Shown: piece after piece, positions 1 to 5,258 of the stretch
How positions within the stretch are numbered: the stretch's first letter is position 1
Layout of the letters: every line of letters starts with the position of its first letter
Origin: Frankiaceae bacterium
GTDB taxonomy: Bacteria > Actinomycetota > Actinomycetes > JAFAQI01
Assembly (NCBI GenBank): GCA_030840545.1
Contig: JAVEEH010000196.1
Location: 1-6,027 of the forward strand
DNA: 6,027 bases
Direction: 5' to 3'
Program-made: the position numbers and the translations under genes
The notes under the pieces: generated by a model
Seen by the model: only the letters and a program-made list of their open reading frames with translations
Told to the model about the DNA's origin: nothing
Databases searched by the model: none

Positions 1-44
1 ATGCCGGCGACGCCCCCGCCGCCCAGCACCAGCGCCCGCTTCAT
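1..44 (-). CDS. Patatin-like phospholipase, N-terminal fragment (runs off window)
   Basis: Only the first 14 codons are visible, reading MKRALVLGGGGVAG before the window edge. This start, a short hydrophobic beta strand running into a glycine-rich GGGxxG loop, is typical of bacterial patatin-like lipid acyl hydrolases, where the loop forms the oxyanion hole next to a Ser-Asp catalytic dyad. The catalytic GxSxG and DG motifs would lie outside the window, so function is inferred from the N-terminus alone. The ATG is preceded by a good ribosome binding sequence (GCAGGTGG, ending 4 nt before it). It starts 16 nt after the stop of the LLM-class oxidoreductase gene on the same strand, so the two are probably co-transcribed. 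An upstream ATG overlapping that stop codon hits a stop after seven codons and was not used. A different glycine-rich nucleotide-binding protein is a less likely alternative. Confidence 0.6.
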   Translation of the reverse strand, partial: MKRALVLGGGGVAG

Positions 45-60
45 CGGCCACCTGCTTTCG

Positions 61-888
61 TCATGCCGCGGTCATCACCTTGGCTGCGATCTCACCGACG
101 GCAGCGACGGCGTCGCCCCGCGTCGGCAGCAGGAACACTGCCCGTTCGACACCCATCGATGCGTAGTGCGCGACAACGTCGCGGTCCGGACGCACCAGAT
201 AGATCGTCACCGGCGGCACCGGCTTGCCCGCCGACTCGGCCACCTCGGCGAGCGTCTTCAGCCGCTCGCCGAACTTGACCGTCGACGGCATGGGCATCCA
301 TCCGCCGCCGTAGTCGACCGCGTGCTGCATCGCCAGCCGTCCGCCTCCGCCGACCAGCACCGGCAGGTTGCGCTGCACCGGCTTGGGCCACTGCCAGGAC
401 GGTTCGACTCGGGCGTGCTTGCCGTCGTACGACGCGAGGTCCTGTGTCCAGAGCGCCTGCATCAGCTGGACCCGGTCGTGCAGGACCTCCCACCGGTCCG
501 CGAAGTCGACGCCGTGGTGCGCCAGCTCCTCCACGTTCCACCCCGCGCCGACCCCGAGCAGCACCCGCCCCGCGGACAACACGTCGAGGCTGGACACCTC
601 CTTGGCGAGCACGATCGGGTCACGCTCCACGACGAGGCAGACCCCGGTGCCGAGCCGCAGCCGCTCGGTGACCGCGGCCGCGGCCGTCAGGGCGACGAAC
701 GGGTCGAGCGTCCGGGCGTATTCGTCCGGAAGCTCGCCACCCATCGGGTAGGGCGTGGCCCGGGACGCCGGGATATGGGTGTGCTCGGCGACGAACAGCG
801 ACTCGAAGCCGGCGTCCTCGGCGGCGCGGGCCACGTCGCGGACATCGCTGGTGAGGTCGGTCGCAAAGAGTGCGACACCGAGGTTCAT
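61..888 (-). CDS. LLM-class flavin/F420-dependent oxidoreductase (TIGR03619/Rv2161c-like)
   Basis: A 275-residue full-length TIM-barrel oxidoreductase of the luciferase-like monooxygenase superfamily. Seen: the N-terminal beta strand MNLGVALF, AEHTHIP at residues 34-40, DPFVAL at 62-67, the conserved TERLRLGTGV at 74-83, RDPIVLAKE at 89-97, and LGVGAGW at 111-117. This combination matches the actinobacterial subfamily often annotated as 'probable F420-dependent, Rv2161c family'. Such enzymes transfer hydride between reduced F420 (or FMN) and a small organic substrate in the cytoplasm; the substrate here cannot be read from sequence. The ATG follows the TAG stop of the alcohol dehydrogenase gene with no spacer and has no clear Shine-Dalgarno sequence, which suggests coupled translation. 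It sits third in the ferredoxin-dehydrogenase operon, so a role in oxidising or reducing a lipid-derived intermediate is plausible but inferred. F420 versus FMN use is not proven. Confidence 0.9.
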   Translation of the reverse strand: MNLGVALFATDLTSDVRDVARAAEDAGFESLFVAEHTHIPASRATPYPMGGELPDEYARTLDPFVALTAAAAVTERLRLGTGVCLVVERDPIVLAKEVSSLDVLSAGRVLLGVGAGWNVEELAHHGVDFADRWEVLHDRVQLMQALWTQDLASYDGKHARVEPSWQWPKPVQRNLPVLVGGGGRLAMQHAVDYGGGWMPMPSTVKFGERLKTLAEVAESAGKPVPPVTIYLVRPDRDVVAHYASMGVERAVFLLPTRGDAVAAVGEIAAKVMTAA

Positions 889-1974
889 CTAGTCGAACGT
901 GATGACTTGGCGGATGACGTCGCCGGCCGCGAGCGCGCCGAAGGCGTCGTTGACGTCCTCCAGAGCGAGGCGCCGCGTGATCATGCCTTCCAGGTCGAGC
1001 CGGCCAGACCGCCACAATGACAGCAGTCGGGGGAAGTCACGCTTGATGTTGGCCGAGCCGTAGTAGGTGCCTTTCAAGCTCTTCTCGTTGTAGAAGAGGT
1101 CGAACGCCGAGAACTCGACCATGTCCTCGGCCCGGCCGACACCGACGACGACGGTGGTGCCGCCGCGGCGGGTCGCGTCGTAGGCCGCCTTGATCGTCTG
1201 CGACCGGCCGACGACCTCGAAGCCGACGTCGAACCCCGCACCGCCGGTCAGCTCGCGAACCGCGGTCGGCAGATCGTCGGGTGTGACGGCATGGGTCGCG
1301 CCGAACTGCTTGGCCCAGTCGAGCTTTCGGTCGACCGGGTCGACCGCAAGGATCGTCGACGCGCCGGCGATGCGCGCGCCCTGGATGACGCTGATCCCGA
1401 CACCACCGCAGCCGAACACGACGACGCTGGAGCCCGGCTCGATCCGCGCGGCGTTGAACGCAGCCCCGACGCCGGTCATGACCCCGCAGCCGAGCAGAGA
1501 AGCGACGTCGTAGGGGATGTCCTTGTCGATCCGCACCGCGCCCTGCTCAAGGAGGATCAGCTCCTCGGCGAACGTGCCCGCGCCGGCCATGCCGAACATC
1601 GGCGTGCTGCCTTCCATCTGGAAGTGCGCGTCACTGAACGCGTTGATCATGTAAGCCATGCAGAGCTGCGGTTGGCCGTTGACGCAGTCGTGGCAGGCGC
1701 CGCACTGCGGTGACCAGCAGACGACGACGTGGTCGCCCTCGGCGAGCGACGTGACGCCGGCGCCGACCTCGACAACCTCACCGGCTCCTTCGTGGCCGAG
1801 CACGGCCGGCAGCGCGACCGGGATGGTGCCGTTCATCGCCGACAGGTCTGAGTGGCAGACGCCGGTCGCCTTGATGCGGATGCGCACTTTGCCGGCGCCG
1901 ACCGGGGTTGTCGTGACGTCGTCACGGATGTCGAGCTTGTCGTCGCCGACGTTGTGCAGAACCGCTGCCTTCAC
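889..1974 (-). CDS. Zinc-dependent alcohol dehydrogenase, medium-chain (Rxyl_3153/AdhD-like)
   Basis: A 361-residue medium-chain dehydrogenase that oxidises an alcohol to an aldehyde or ketone with a nicotinamide cofactor. Catalytic zinc ligands are visible as Cys40 (GVCHSD), His61-Glu62 (GHEGAGEV) and Cys163 (GCGVMTG). The structural zinc site is the full CxxCxxCx7C set, Cys91, 94, 97 and 105. The Rossmann motif GCGGVG is at 188-193, and Asp212 at the end of the second strand favours NAD(H) over NADP(H). The layout resembles the actinobacterial class III-like/Rxyl_3153 group, some of which hold NAD tightly and need an external acceptor such as NDMA or mycofactocin; that is family knowledge, not shown here. 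The reading frame stays open far upstream of 1974, but the protein clearly starts at GTG (KAAVLHNVG), with GAGAGG about 7 nt ahead. The GTG overlaps the ferredoxin stop by 4 nt. The substrate is unknown. Confidence 0.93.
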   Translation of the reverse strand: MKAAVLHNVGDDKLDIRDDVTTTPVGAGKVRIRIKATGVCHSDLSAMNGTIPVALPAVLGHEGAGEVVEVGAGVTSLAEGDHVVVCWSPQCGACHDCVNGQPQLCMAYMINAFSDAHFQMEGSTPMFGMAGAGTFAEELILLEQGAVRIDKDIPYDVASLLGCGVMTGVGAAFNAARIEPGSSVVVFGCGGVGISVIQGARIAGASTILAVDPVDRKLDWAKQFGATHAVTPDDLPTAVRELTGGAGFDVGFEVVGRSQTIKAAYDATRRGGTTVVVGVGRAEDMVEFSAFDLFYNEKSLKGTYYGSANIKRDFPRLLSLWRSGRLDLEGMITRRLALEDVNDAFGALAAGDVIRQVITFD

Positions 1975-2180
1975 TGACCGGCCTCTCTGAGGAAGAGCGC
2001 ACGCTTGGGGCAGGAGTCGACCGCCTCGCGAACGCGGTCGACGAGCTCGGCCGGTGGCTCCGGCACGAGGATGTGCAGGACCTCGTCGTCGTCGAGGTCG
2101 AAGACCTCGGGAGCGATCCCCACGCAGACCGCGTTGGCCTCGCACTCGTCCGCATCGACGACGACTCGCAATTCGGCCAC
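1971..2180 (-). CDS. Small 3Fe-4S-type ferredoxin (FdxD/P450-partner type)
   Basis: A 69-residue single-cluster ferredoxin, a cytoplasmic one-electron carrier. The cluster ligands are Cys13, Cys19 and Cys57 followed by Pro58, giving Cx5C...CP. The position where a 4Fe-4S protein has its second Cys carries Asn16 (CEANAVC), so a 3Fe-4S cluster, or a labile site as in mycobacterial P450-associated ferredoxins, is expected. The protein resembles mycobacterial FdxD (Rv3503c) in size, the CExNAVC segment and the following GIAPEVFDLDDD stretch; this is from memory and not an alignment. The start is GTG at 2180. No good Shine-Dalgarno precedes it, so leaderless translation is possible. It is first in the operon and overlaps the alcohol dehydrogenase by 4 nt (GTGA). 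A KstR-like palindrome lies 9 nt upstream. The redox partner, for example a P450, is not in this window. Confidence 0.9.
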   Translation of the reverse strand: MAELRVVVDADECEANAVCVGIAPEVFDLDDDEVLHILVPEPPAELVDRVREAVDSCPKRALFLREAGQ

Positions 2181-2217
2181 GCCAGGAAGTAGAACACGTT
2201 CCAGCGAGCCCGTTCAA
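2181..2217 (-). promoter_or_regulatory. Candidate promoter for the ferredoxin operon
   Basis: On the minus strand TTGAAC (2217-2212) matches a -35 element. The A/T-rich TTCTAC/TACTTC (about 2194-2186) lies 17-20 bp downstream as a weak -10. Transcription from the TACTTC option would begin at or within a base of the GTG start (2180), giving a leaderless mRNA, which is common in actinobacteria and would explain the missing Shine-Dalgarno sequence. Element matches are imperfect. Confidence 0.3.
2190..2203. promoter_or_regulatory. Putative KstR-type operator (palindrome)
   Basis: TAGAACACGTTCCA contains the perfect 10-bp palindrome GAAC-AC-GTTC and has complementary outer T and A bases. It satisfies every fixed position of the published KstR consensus TnnAACnnGTTnnA. 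It lies in the 80-90 bp region between the divergent ferredoxin and enoyl-CoA hydratase genes, the usual place for such a site. On the minus strand it sits just downstream of a possible -35 element (TTGAAC, 2217-2212) and overlaps the likely -10 area, so bound repressor would block ferredoxin transcription. Other TetR-family repressors use similar palindromes, so the identity of the regulator is inferred. Confidence 0.55.
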
Positions 2218-2248
2218 GGCCGGGTGCAGGTTTTCTGACGGGTCGTCA

Positions 2249-2254
2249 TATGTT
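2249..2254 (+). promoter_or_regulatory. Candidate -10 element for the enoyl-CoA hydratase operon
   Basis: TATGTT fits the actinobacterial TAnnnT -10 pattern. With its last T at -7, transcription would start at 2261, exactly the first base of an in-frame GTG codon upstream of the ATG at 2270. No convincing -35 is visible 16-18 bp upstream. Confidence 0.3.
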
Positions 2255-2269
2255 GCTCGGGTGGTGCGC

Positions 2270-3091
2270 ATGGAGCCGGTGGACGCCGAGCCCGACTGGA
2301 TGCTGAAGCTGGGCATCGACGACGGCATCGCGACGCTCACACTCGACCGGCCGGACAAGCTCAACGCCTGGTCCTGGGAGGCCTCCCGGCAGCTGGGCAA
2401 GCGGGCCGACCAGCTGCGGTTCGACGATTCGGTGCGGGTCGTGCTGCTCCGCGCCGAAGGCCGGGCGTTCTGCGCCGGGGTCGACCTCGGCATGCCGGAA
2501 GACCGCGTCACCGGCCGGTCGCCGGCGGAAAAGGTGCGGAACTACTACGAGGGCATCCGCTGGGTGCACGAGCGTTTCCACGCGTTCGCGGACCTGCCTC
2601 AGCCGATCGTCGTCGCGGTGCACGGCTATTGCCTCGGTTTCGGCTTCGAGCTCGCGCTCATGGCCGACATTCGGGTCTGCGCCGACGACGCGGTGTTCGC
2701 GTTGCCCGAGGCGACGGTGGGTGTGTCCGTCGACGCCGGCGGCGACCTGCGGCTCGCGCGCGAGGTGGGCGCCGGGTGGGCGAAGCTGCTGGCGCTGACC
2801 GGGCGCCGCATCGACGCTGCGACCGCGGAGCGGTTGGGCATCGTGCAGCAGGTGGTGCCCCGCGAGAGTCTCGACGAGACGGCTTACGGCGTCGCCAGAG
2901 AGATCCGCGACAACGCGCCGCTCGCCGTACAGAGCATCAAGCGGACGATCAACGGCTTCGCCGACCGCGGCATGGCCGACGCGCTGCGGTTCGAGGCGAT
3001 GAGTGCGTCGGTGGAGTTCGTGTCGGAGGACATGCCCAAGGGCTACGCCGCCAAAGCCGCGAAGCAGCCGGTCGAGTTCGAGGGCAAGTGA
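2270..3091 (+). CDS. Enoyl-CoA hydratase/isomerase (crotonase family)
   Basis: A 273-residue, full-length crotonase-fold protein, expected to hydrate or isomerise a 2-enoyl-CoA in the cytoplasm as part of beta-oxidation. Seen: the N-terminal ATLTLDRPDKLNAW (21-34), the CoA-binding and oxyanion loop AFCAGVDL (66-73), the second oxyanion segment GYCLGFGFELAL (119-130), and LPEATVG (145-151). Glu127 and Glu147 align with the two catalytic glutamates of classical enoyl-CoA hydratase, so hydratase chemistry is possible rather than only isomerase or hydrolase activity. The central loop reads GFG where GGG is more usual. ATG 2270 was chosen because GGTGG lies 5 nt upstream; an in-frame GTG at 2261 would add three residues and fits a leaderless transcript. 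It is divergent from the ferredoxin operon and 4 nt upstream of the short-chain dehydrogenase gene. The exact acyl substrate is unknown. Confidence 0.92.
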   Translation: MEPVDAEPDWMLKLGIDDGIATLTLDRPDKLNAWSWEASRQLGKRADQLRFDDSVRVVLLRAEGRAFCAGVDLGMPEDRVTGRSPAEKVRNYYEGIRWVHERFHAFADLPQPIVVAVHGYCLGFGFELALMADIRVCADDAVFALPEATVGVSVDAGGDLRLAREVGAGWAKLLALTGRRIDAATAERLGIVQQVVPRESLDETAYGVAREIRDNAPLAVQSIKRTINGFADRGMADALRFEAMSASVEFVSEDMPKGYAAKAAKQPVEFEGK

Positions 3092-3095
3092 ACCG

Positions 3096-3941
3096 GTGAA
3101 CGCACTGCCCCCGCTGGGGACGCGGATGCTGCCGGCGGGCACCTACGAGGGCGCAACCGTGCTCGTCACCGGCGGAGGCACCGGGCTGGGCAAGGCGATC
3201 GCGGTCGAGTTCGGGCGGTTGGGTGCGTCGGTCGCCGTCGCGAGCCGGTCGCCGGAACATCGGGCCGCGGGTGTCGCCGCCGTCGAGGCGGTCGGGTCAC
3301 GTTGCGTCGGTGTCGGGATGGACGTGCGCGACCCGGCGGCGATCGCCGCTGCGTTCGACCTGGTCGAGGATCAGCTCGGGCCGGTCGACGTGCTCGTCAA
3401 CAACGCTGCGGCCAACTTCCCGGTCGCCGCCGCCGACCTGTCGCCGAACGGGTGGCGCGCGGTCGAGCAGATCGTGCTCGACGGCACGTTCTTCTGCTCG
3501 CAGGAGCTGCGCCGTCGGGCTGCCGCGCGAGGCAGCGAGGCCGTGATCGTCAACATCGCCGCGACCCAGGCGATGACCGGCGGGCCGGGCATGGCGCACT
3601 CGGCCGCGGCCAAGGCGGGAGTCGTGTCGCTGACGAAGACGCTCGCCGTCGAGTGGGCGCCGGACGGCATCCGCGTCAACGCGATCGCGCCAGGGCTTTT
3701 CCCGCACGACGACATGCCCGCCGCGATCCGCGCCGCACGCGACGAGTCGGTCGATGCGGCCCGACAGCCGGCCGGCCGGGTCGGCCAACCGCACGAGCTC
3801 GGCTGGGCGGCGACCTGGCTGTGCTCGCCTTACGCGTCGTTCGTGACCGGCCACGTGCTCGTGGTCGACGGCGGCAACTGGCTGCGCCGCGACTTCGCGA
3901 TGCCGCCGTTCCGCCCGATCACCGACCAGCTGCCGCGGTGA
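3096..3941 (+). CDS. Short-chain dehydrogenase, 2,4-dienoyl-CoA/enoyl-CoA reductase-like
   Basis: A 281-residue SDR with a Rossmann fold. Seen, counting from the GTG start: the cofactor motif TGGGTGLG (25-32), Arg51 after the second strand (ASRS), which favours NADP(H), the NNAAANF segment, and a conserved late segment IRVNAIAPG. The usual YxxxK is absent: the active-site region reads AHSAAAKAGV, keeping Lys but with Ser four residues before it. This pattern is characteristic of the 2,4-dienoyl-CoA reductase and peroxisomal trans-2-enoyl-CoA reductase branch. The expected reaction is NADPH-dependent reduction of an unsaturated acyl-CoA. It follows the enoyl-CoA hydratase gene by 4 nt, which supports a joint acyl-CoA role. 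An alternative start is ATG 3126 with GGGGA 5 nt upstream, which removes ten residues and may be the real one. The 3' end overlaps the convergent rhodanese gene by 23 bp. Confidence 0.9.
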   Translation: MNALPPLGTRMLPAGTYEGATVLVTGGGTGLGKAIAVEFGRLGASVAVASRSPEHRAAGVAAVEAVGSRCVGVGMDVRDPAAIAAAFDLVEDQLGPVDVLVNNAAANFPVAAADLSPNGWRAVEQIVLDGTFFCSQELRRRAAARGSEAVIVNIAATQAMTGGPGMAHSAAAKAGVVSLTKTLAVEWAPDGIRVNAIAPGLFPHDDMPAAIRAARDESVDAARQPAGRVGQPHELGWAATWLCSPYASFVTGHVLVVDGGNWLRRDFAMPPFRPITDQLPR

Positions 3942-4332
3942 GCGTCGGCAGCCCGGCAGCCCACCAGGCGCGGAAGCCGCCGGCGAGGTCGGTCGCCCGG
4001 TTGACACCCAGGTCCTGCAACGCCGCAGCCGCGAGGCTCGAGCTGTAGCCCTCGTTGCACACGACGATGACGTGCGCGTCGTACGACGCCTGCGGCAGCC
4101 GGGCCTCGCTCGCGGGGTCGAGCCGCCACTCCAGATGGATGCGCTCGACGACGAGTGCGCCGGGTAGCTCACCCTCGAGCTCGCGGTTGCTCCGCGGGCG
4201 GATGTCGACGAGCAGCGCCCCCAACTGCTGCGCCCTCGCCGCCTCGCGCGGGTCGAGCCGGCGGAGGCGGGAACGAGCCTGCGCGAGCACGTCGTCGATG
4301 CCGATCGGAGCGCGTGCGGGTGCGGTGGTCAT
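3919..4332 (-). CDS. Rhodanese-like domain protein
   Basis: A 137-residue single-domain rhodanese. After a 30-residue helical-looking N-terminal segment (IDDVLAQARSRLRR), the domain shows LLVDIRP (40-46), then the active-site loop CNEGYSS with nucleophilic Cys92, and a final LAGGFRAWWAAGLP. Rhodaneses form a persulfide on this Cys and pass sulfane sulfur to cyanide, thiols or protein acceptors. The intact Cys and six-residue loop indicate an active sulfurtransferase rather than a phosphatase-like or inactive domain. The ATG overlaps the cysteine dioxygenase stop by 4 nt (ATGA) and is preceded by GGAG 7 nt upstream, so the two are translated together. The context suggests a role in cysteine-derived sulfur handling, for example persulfide or thiosulfate turnover; the acceptor is unknown. 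The stop codon lies inside the convergent SDR gene. Confidence 0.92.
   Translation of the reverse strand: MTTAPARAPIGIDDVLAQARSRLRRLDPREAARAQQLGALLVDIRPRSNRELEGELPGALVVERIHLEWRLDPASEARLPQASYDAHVIVVCNEGYSSSLAAAALQDLGVNRATDLAGGFRAWWAAGLPTLTAAAGR
3929..3952. terminator. Possible hairpin at convergent gene ends
   Basis: GCTGCCG (3929-3935) and CGGCAGC (3946-3952) are perfect inverted repeats around a 10-nt loop that contains the SDR stop codon. A second CGGCAGC copy at 3954-3960 offers an alternative stem. The hairpin sits at the tail-to-tail junction where both transcripts should end. There is no T tract on either side, so it would have to be a U-less terminator, or it is chance in GC-rich DNA. 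Confidence 0.3.
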
Positions 4333-4832
4333 GATGGCTCCAGCTGACGACGGACGACCTGGTCGACGGTCAGGGCACCGACGGCATCACGTCGGTAGTA
4401 GGTCATCTGTCGCAACGGCGGCGAGTAGGCGTGAATGCTGATCGCCGGTGTGCCGGCGGGGTTACGCACGTCGTGGACGACGCCAGGGTCCACGGTGCTG
4501 GTCGCGCCGGCGACGATCATCGCCCGGGTGAGCCCGGCACCGGGCTGGGGACGGACCTCTTCGAGCGCCCCTTCGACAACCGTGAACGCCGCTGCGGACC
4601 CACCATGGTCGTGCAGGTCGGTCGACTGGTCGGCGAGCCAGGTCAGCAACCACACGTCGAGGACGTGGTCGCCGTGCAGCCGGGTCCACCACCGCCCCTC
4701 CGCCCGGAACCGCAGGCGGGGCCGCCACAGCGCATCGTCGGCCGCGAGGCCGGTGACGACCGTCGTGAGGTCCTCGACGGCTAGTGCAAGGGGGGCAACG
4801 TCCAGCTCGAATGTCGCGACAGCGCTCTCCAT
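4329..4832 (-). CDS. Cysteine dioxygenase (type I, cupin, Arg-type)
   Basis: A 167-residue cupin thiol dioxygenase, expected to use Fe(II) and O2 to convert L-cysteine to cysteine sulfinate. Iron ligands are His74 and His76 (LHDHGGS) and His120 (GVVHDV). Arg51 in WWTRL corresponds to mammalian Arg60, which binds the cysteine carboxylate and separates true cysteine dioxygenases from Gln-type 3-mercaptopropionate dioxygenases. Ser132-His134-Tyr136 (SIHAYSPP) matches the Ser153-His155-Tyr157 triad. The mammalian Cys93 position is Ala81, so the Cys-Tyr crosslink cannot form, as in other bacterial enzymes. The residue correspondences are by eye. The length is typical of bacterial members. ATG 4832 has no clear Shine-Dalgarno sequence. 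The gene lies 33 nt downstream of the 128-residue hypothetical gene and overlaps the rhodanese gene by 4 nt. Confidence 0.9.
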   Translation of the reverse strand: MESAVATFELDVAPLALAVEDLTTVVTGLAADDALWRPRLRFRAEGRWWTRLHGDHVLDVWLLTWLADQSTDLHDHGGSAAAFTVVEGALEEVRPQPGAGLTRAMIVAGATSTVDPGVVHDVRNPAGTPAISIHAYSPPLRQMTYYRRDAVGALTVDQVVRRQLEPS

Positions 4833-4847
4833 GACACTAACTGCAGC

Positions 4848-4853
4848 AACTTA
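4848..4853 (-). promoter_or_regulatory. Candidate -10 element for cysteine dioxygenase
   Basis: On the minus strand TAAGTT (4853-4848) fits TAnnnT inside an unusually A/T-rich 33-bp gap between the hypothetical gene and cysteine dioxygenase. Transcription would begin near 4841, about 9 nt ahead of the ATG. No clear -35 is seen, and read-through from the upstream gene is equally possible. Confidence 0.25.
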
Positions 4854-4865
4854 CCCAACAAACTT

Positions 4866-5252
4866 TTAGAACTTGGCCTCGAGCTCGGCGAAGAACGCTG
4901 CCGCCAGGCGTTCGAACTGGTCCGCCGTCAGCGCGATCGGGTCGCCGGCCTGCAAACCGAGCACCGACTTCTCCGGGGTGTACTTGATGACGTTGTTGAG
5001 CTGGAGCTTGCCCCCGTGGTCCATCAACGAGGCGACGAGCAGCTCGACCTCGTTGAGCGGTGTGCCGTCCTTGCCCGAGACCATCCGCACGCGGTGGACG
5101 AAGCGGCGGTCGAGAGCGAGCAGTGCATCGTTGAAGAAGACCGACTCGAGTGCGGCCGGGGAACCGGCTGCAGAGAACCCCGCGACGGCCTGCGCCACGG
5201 CCTCCTTGGCGCTCGCCACCTCGTCAGCAGTGAAGTCCTTGCGACCGAGCAC
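4866..5252 (-). CDS. Conserved-looking hypothetical protein, 128 residues
   Basis: Function unknown. The 128-residue protein is soluble in appearance, with no signal peptide or membrane segment. It has an Ala/Glu-rich helical N-terminus (DFTADEVASAKEAVAQAV), a middle segment FFNDALLALDRRFVHRVR, then SGKDGTPLNEVELL, followed by LQLNNVIKYTPEKSVLGL, and a C-terminal helix ending FFAELEAKF. From memory, similar unannotated proteins with the GKDGxPLNEVE and NNVIKY segments occur in actinobacteria, so it is probably a real conserved family. It has no Cys, making metal or redox chemistry through thiols unlikely. The GTG start at 5252 is fixed by a perfect AGGAGG six nt upstream; an out-of-frame ATG one base after that element is too close to be used. 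Codon usage matches its neighbours. It precedes cysteine dioxygenase by 33 nt, but a functional link is unproven. Confidence 0.82.
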   Translation of the reverse strand: MLGRKDFTADEVASAKEAVAQAVAGFSAAGSPAALESVFFNDALLALDRRFVHRVRMVSGKDGTPLNEVELLVASLMDHGGKLQLNNVIKYTPEKSVLGLQAGDPIALTADQFERLAAAFFAELEAKF

Positions 5253-5258
5253 GTCATT

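Noticed and set aside
1..1020. Long open frame on the plus strand (339 codons)
   Set aside because: It is antisense to the LLM oxidoreductase and the end of the dehydrogenase, is rich in Arg, His and Pro, and shows no domain. Long antisense frames are expected in GC-rich coding DNA.
2054..2269. N-terminal extension of the hydratase frame back to 2054
   Set aside because: It runs antisense through the ferredoxin gene and is low-complexity Arg/Pro; the crotonase domain begins after 2270.
1975..2511. N-terminal extension of the alcohol dehydrogenase frame up to 2511
   Set aside because: The extension is Ser/Arg-rich, overlaps the ferredoxin and the divergent hydratase gene, and the family N-terminus begins at GTG 1974.
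2246..3142. 298-codon minus-strand frame opposite the hydratase
   Set aside because: It is antisense to a clear full-length crotonase, with His/Arg/Val-rich composition and no domain.
3297..4172. 291-codon minus-strand frame across the SDR and rhodanese genes
   Set aside because: It is a shadow frame of two well-supported genes, Arg/Ala-rich and without motifs.
4838..4853. CTGCAG-centred partial palindrome ahead of cysteine dioxygenase
   Set aside because: The symmetry beyond the six central bases is poor, so there is not enough to call an operator.
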